From NCBI GenBank assembly GCA_003563455.1, contig PWRV01000155.1, forward strand, positions 1 through 5,464: a stretch of 5,464 bases of DNA, given 5' to 3'. Under the pieces are notes generated by a model. It was not told the DNA's origin and did not search any database. It was given only the letters and a program-made list of their open reading frames with translations. Source of the stretch: Thioalkalivibrio sp. (GTDB lineage: Bacteria > Pseudomonadota > Gammaproteobacteria > Ectothiorhodospirales > Ectothiorhodospiraceae). Of the stretch, positions 5,338 to 5,464 are shown piece by piece; within the stretch, counting starts at the first letter, position 1; every line of letters begins with the position of its first letter. Both the position numbers and the translations under genes were made by a program.

Positions 5338-5407
5338 CAGGCCTCAATCATCCACGAAAAAGGCCCCGTGAAGGGGCCTCTTTCGTGGATGGCTGGGGGA
5401 CCAGGAT
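5334..5407. repeat. 74-bp direct repeat, outer copy
   Basis: This is the intact-context copy. It covers the terminator of tRNA-Gln and the tRNA's last 18 nt, plus 15 bp beyond the hairpin. It matches 5166-5239 with one mismatch in 74. Confidence 0.95.
5349..5391 (-). terminator. Intrinsic terminator of tRNA-Gln, outer copy
   Basis: Structure is as in the inner copy: 11-bp outer stem, one mismatch, 7-bp GC-rich inner stem, 5-nt loop and TTTTT on the minus strand. It starts directly at the tRNA: its outermost pairs use 5391 and 5390, which encode the last two bases (C and A) of the tRNA's CCA end. Confidence 0.88.
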
Positions 5408-5463
5408 TCGAACCTGGGTTGACGGAGTCAGAGTCCGTAGTCCTACCGCTAGACGATCCCCCA
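5390..5463 (-). tRNA. tRNA-Gln(CTG)
   Basis: The 74-nt sequence on the minus strand folds as a full cloverleaf: acceptor TGGGGGA/TCCCCCA (5463-5457 with 5400-5394), D-arm GTC/GAC, anticodon stem ACGGA/TCCGT with loop CTCTGAC, a 4-nt variable loop CAAC, T-arm CCAGG-TTCGAAT-CCTGG, discriminator G and an encoded CCA. The anticodon CTG (5431-5429) reads the glutamine codon CAG. The acceptor start TGGGG and discriminator G resemble E. coli tRNA-Gln. The gene fits in the window with one base to spare, so its promoter lies outside. Confidence 0.96.
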
Positions 5464-5464
5464 A

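Larger units (their letters stand above)
5040..5389. other. Non-coding region between metZ and tRNA-Gln
   Basis: No protein-coding gene is recognised in these 350 bp. From metZ outwards it holds a roughly 80-nt probable leader, a promoter-like pair (5127-5155), the inner copy of a 74-bp repeat with a terminator, 94 bp of small hairpins (5240-5333), and most of the outer copy of the repeat with the terminator of tRNA-Gln. The metZ frame runs open through much of it, but the translation looks like neither a MetZ extension nor any other protein. Confidence 0.8.

Noticed and set aside
5040..5351. Upstream extension of MetZ by 104 residues to an ATG at 5351
   Set aside because: The extension runs through the terminator, tRNA remnant and hairpin array and has no MetZ homology. 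ATG 5039 gives the usual MetZ N-terminus and length.

Overview
The window is GC-rich, densely coding bacterial chromosome. LpxH (lipid A synthesis) shows a Gram-negative organism. LpxH together with MetZ, a cyclophilin next to lpxH, and a tRNA-Gln whose CCA end is encoded all fit a gammaproteobacterium, perhaps a high-GC Chromatiales/Ectothiorhodospiraceae-like lineage. The genus is inference; no species marker is present.

Left part (1-1774, + strand): the 3' end of folD, a 111-bp gap, a cyclophilin-type prolyl isomerase, and lpxH 13 bp after it. This is housekeeping synteny; ppiB and lpxH are also neighbours in E. coli. The isomerase has a short signal-peptide-like N-terminus, but a better Shine-Dalgarno lies inside that segment in front of a second ATG, so two localisation forms are possible.

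Central part (5039-1735, - strand): metZ (O-succinylhomoserine sulfhydrylase, making homocysteine from sulfide) starts a two-gene unit. Its TGA stop overlaps a GTG start (GTGA), opening a 704-codon frame with no internal stop. That frame joins a glycerate 2-kinase-type module (DUF4147 + MOFRL) to a DUF455 ferritin-like di-iron module. The frame ends inside the last 13 codons of the convergent lpxH, so the two transcription units overlap tail to tail by 40 bp. A 721-codon open frame on the + strand opposite this gene is judged a shadow.

Right part (5040-5464): a 350-bp non-coding stretch, then tRNA-Gln(CTG) on the - strand. The stretch holds a plausible metZ promoter and two 74-bp direct repeats 168 bp apart. 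Each repeat carries the last 18 nt of the tRNA plus a strong intrinsic terminator; the outer copy belongs to the intact tRNA and the inner copy is a remnant. The 94 bp between them contain four hairpins, each with a 3-nt pyrimidine loop on the + strand, and a T-arm-like palindrome. This region and the kinase-DUF455 fusion are the most unusual parts of the window. No CRISPR array, insertion sequence or integrase gene is visible.
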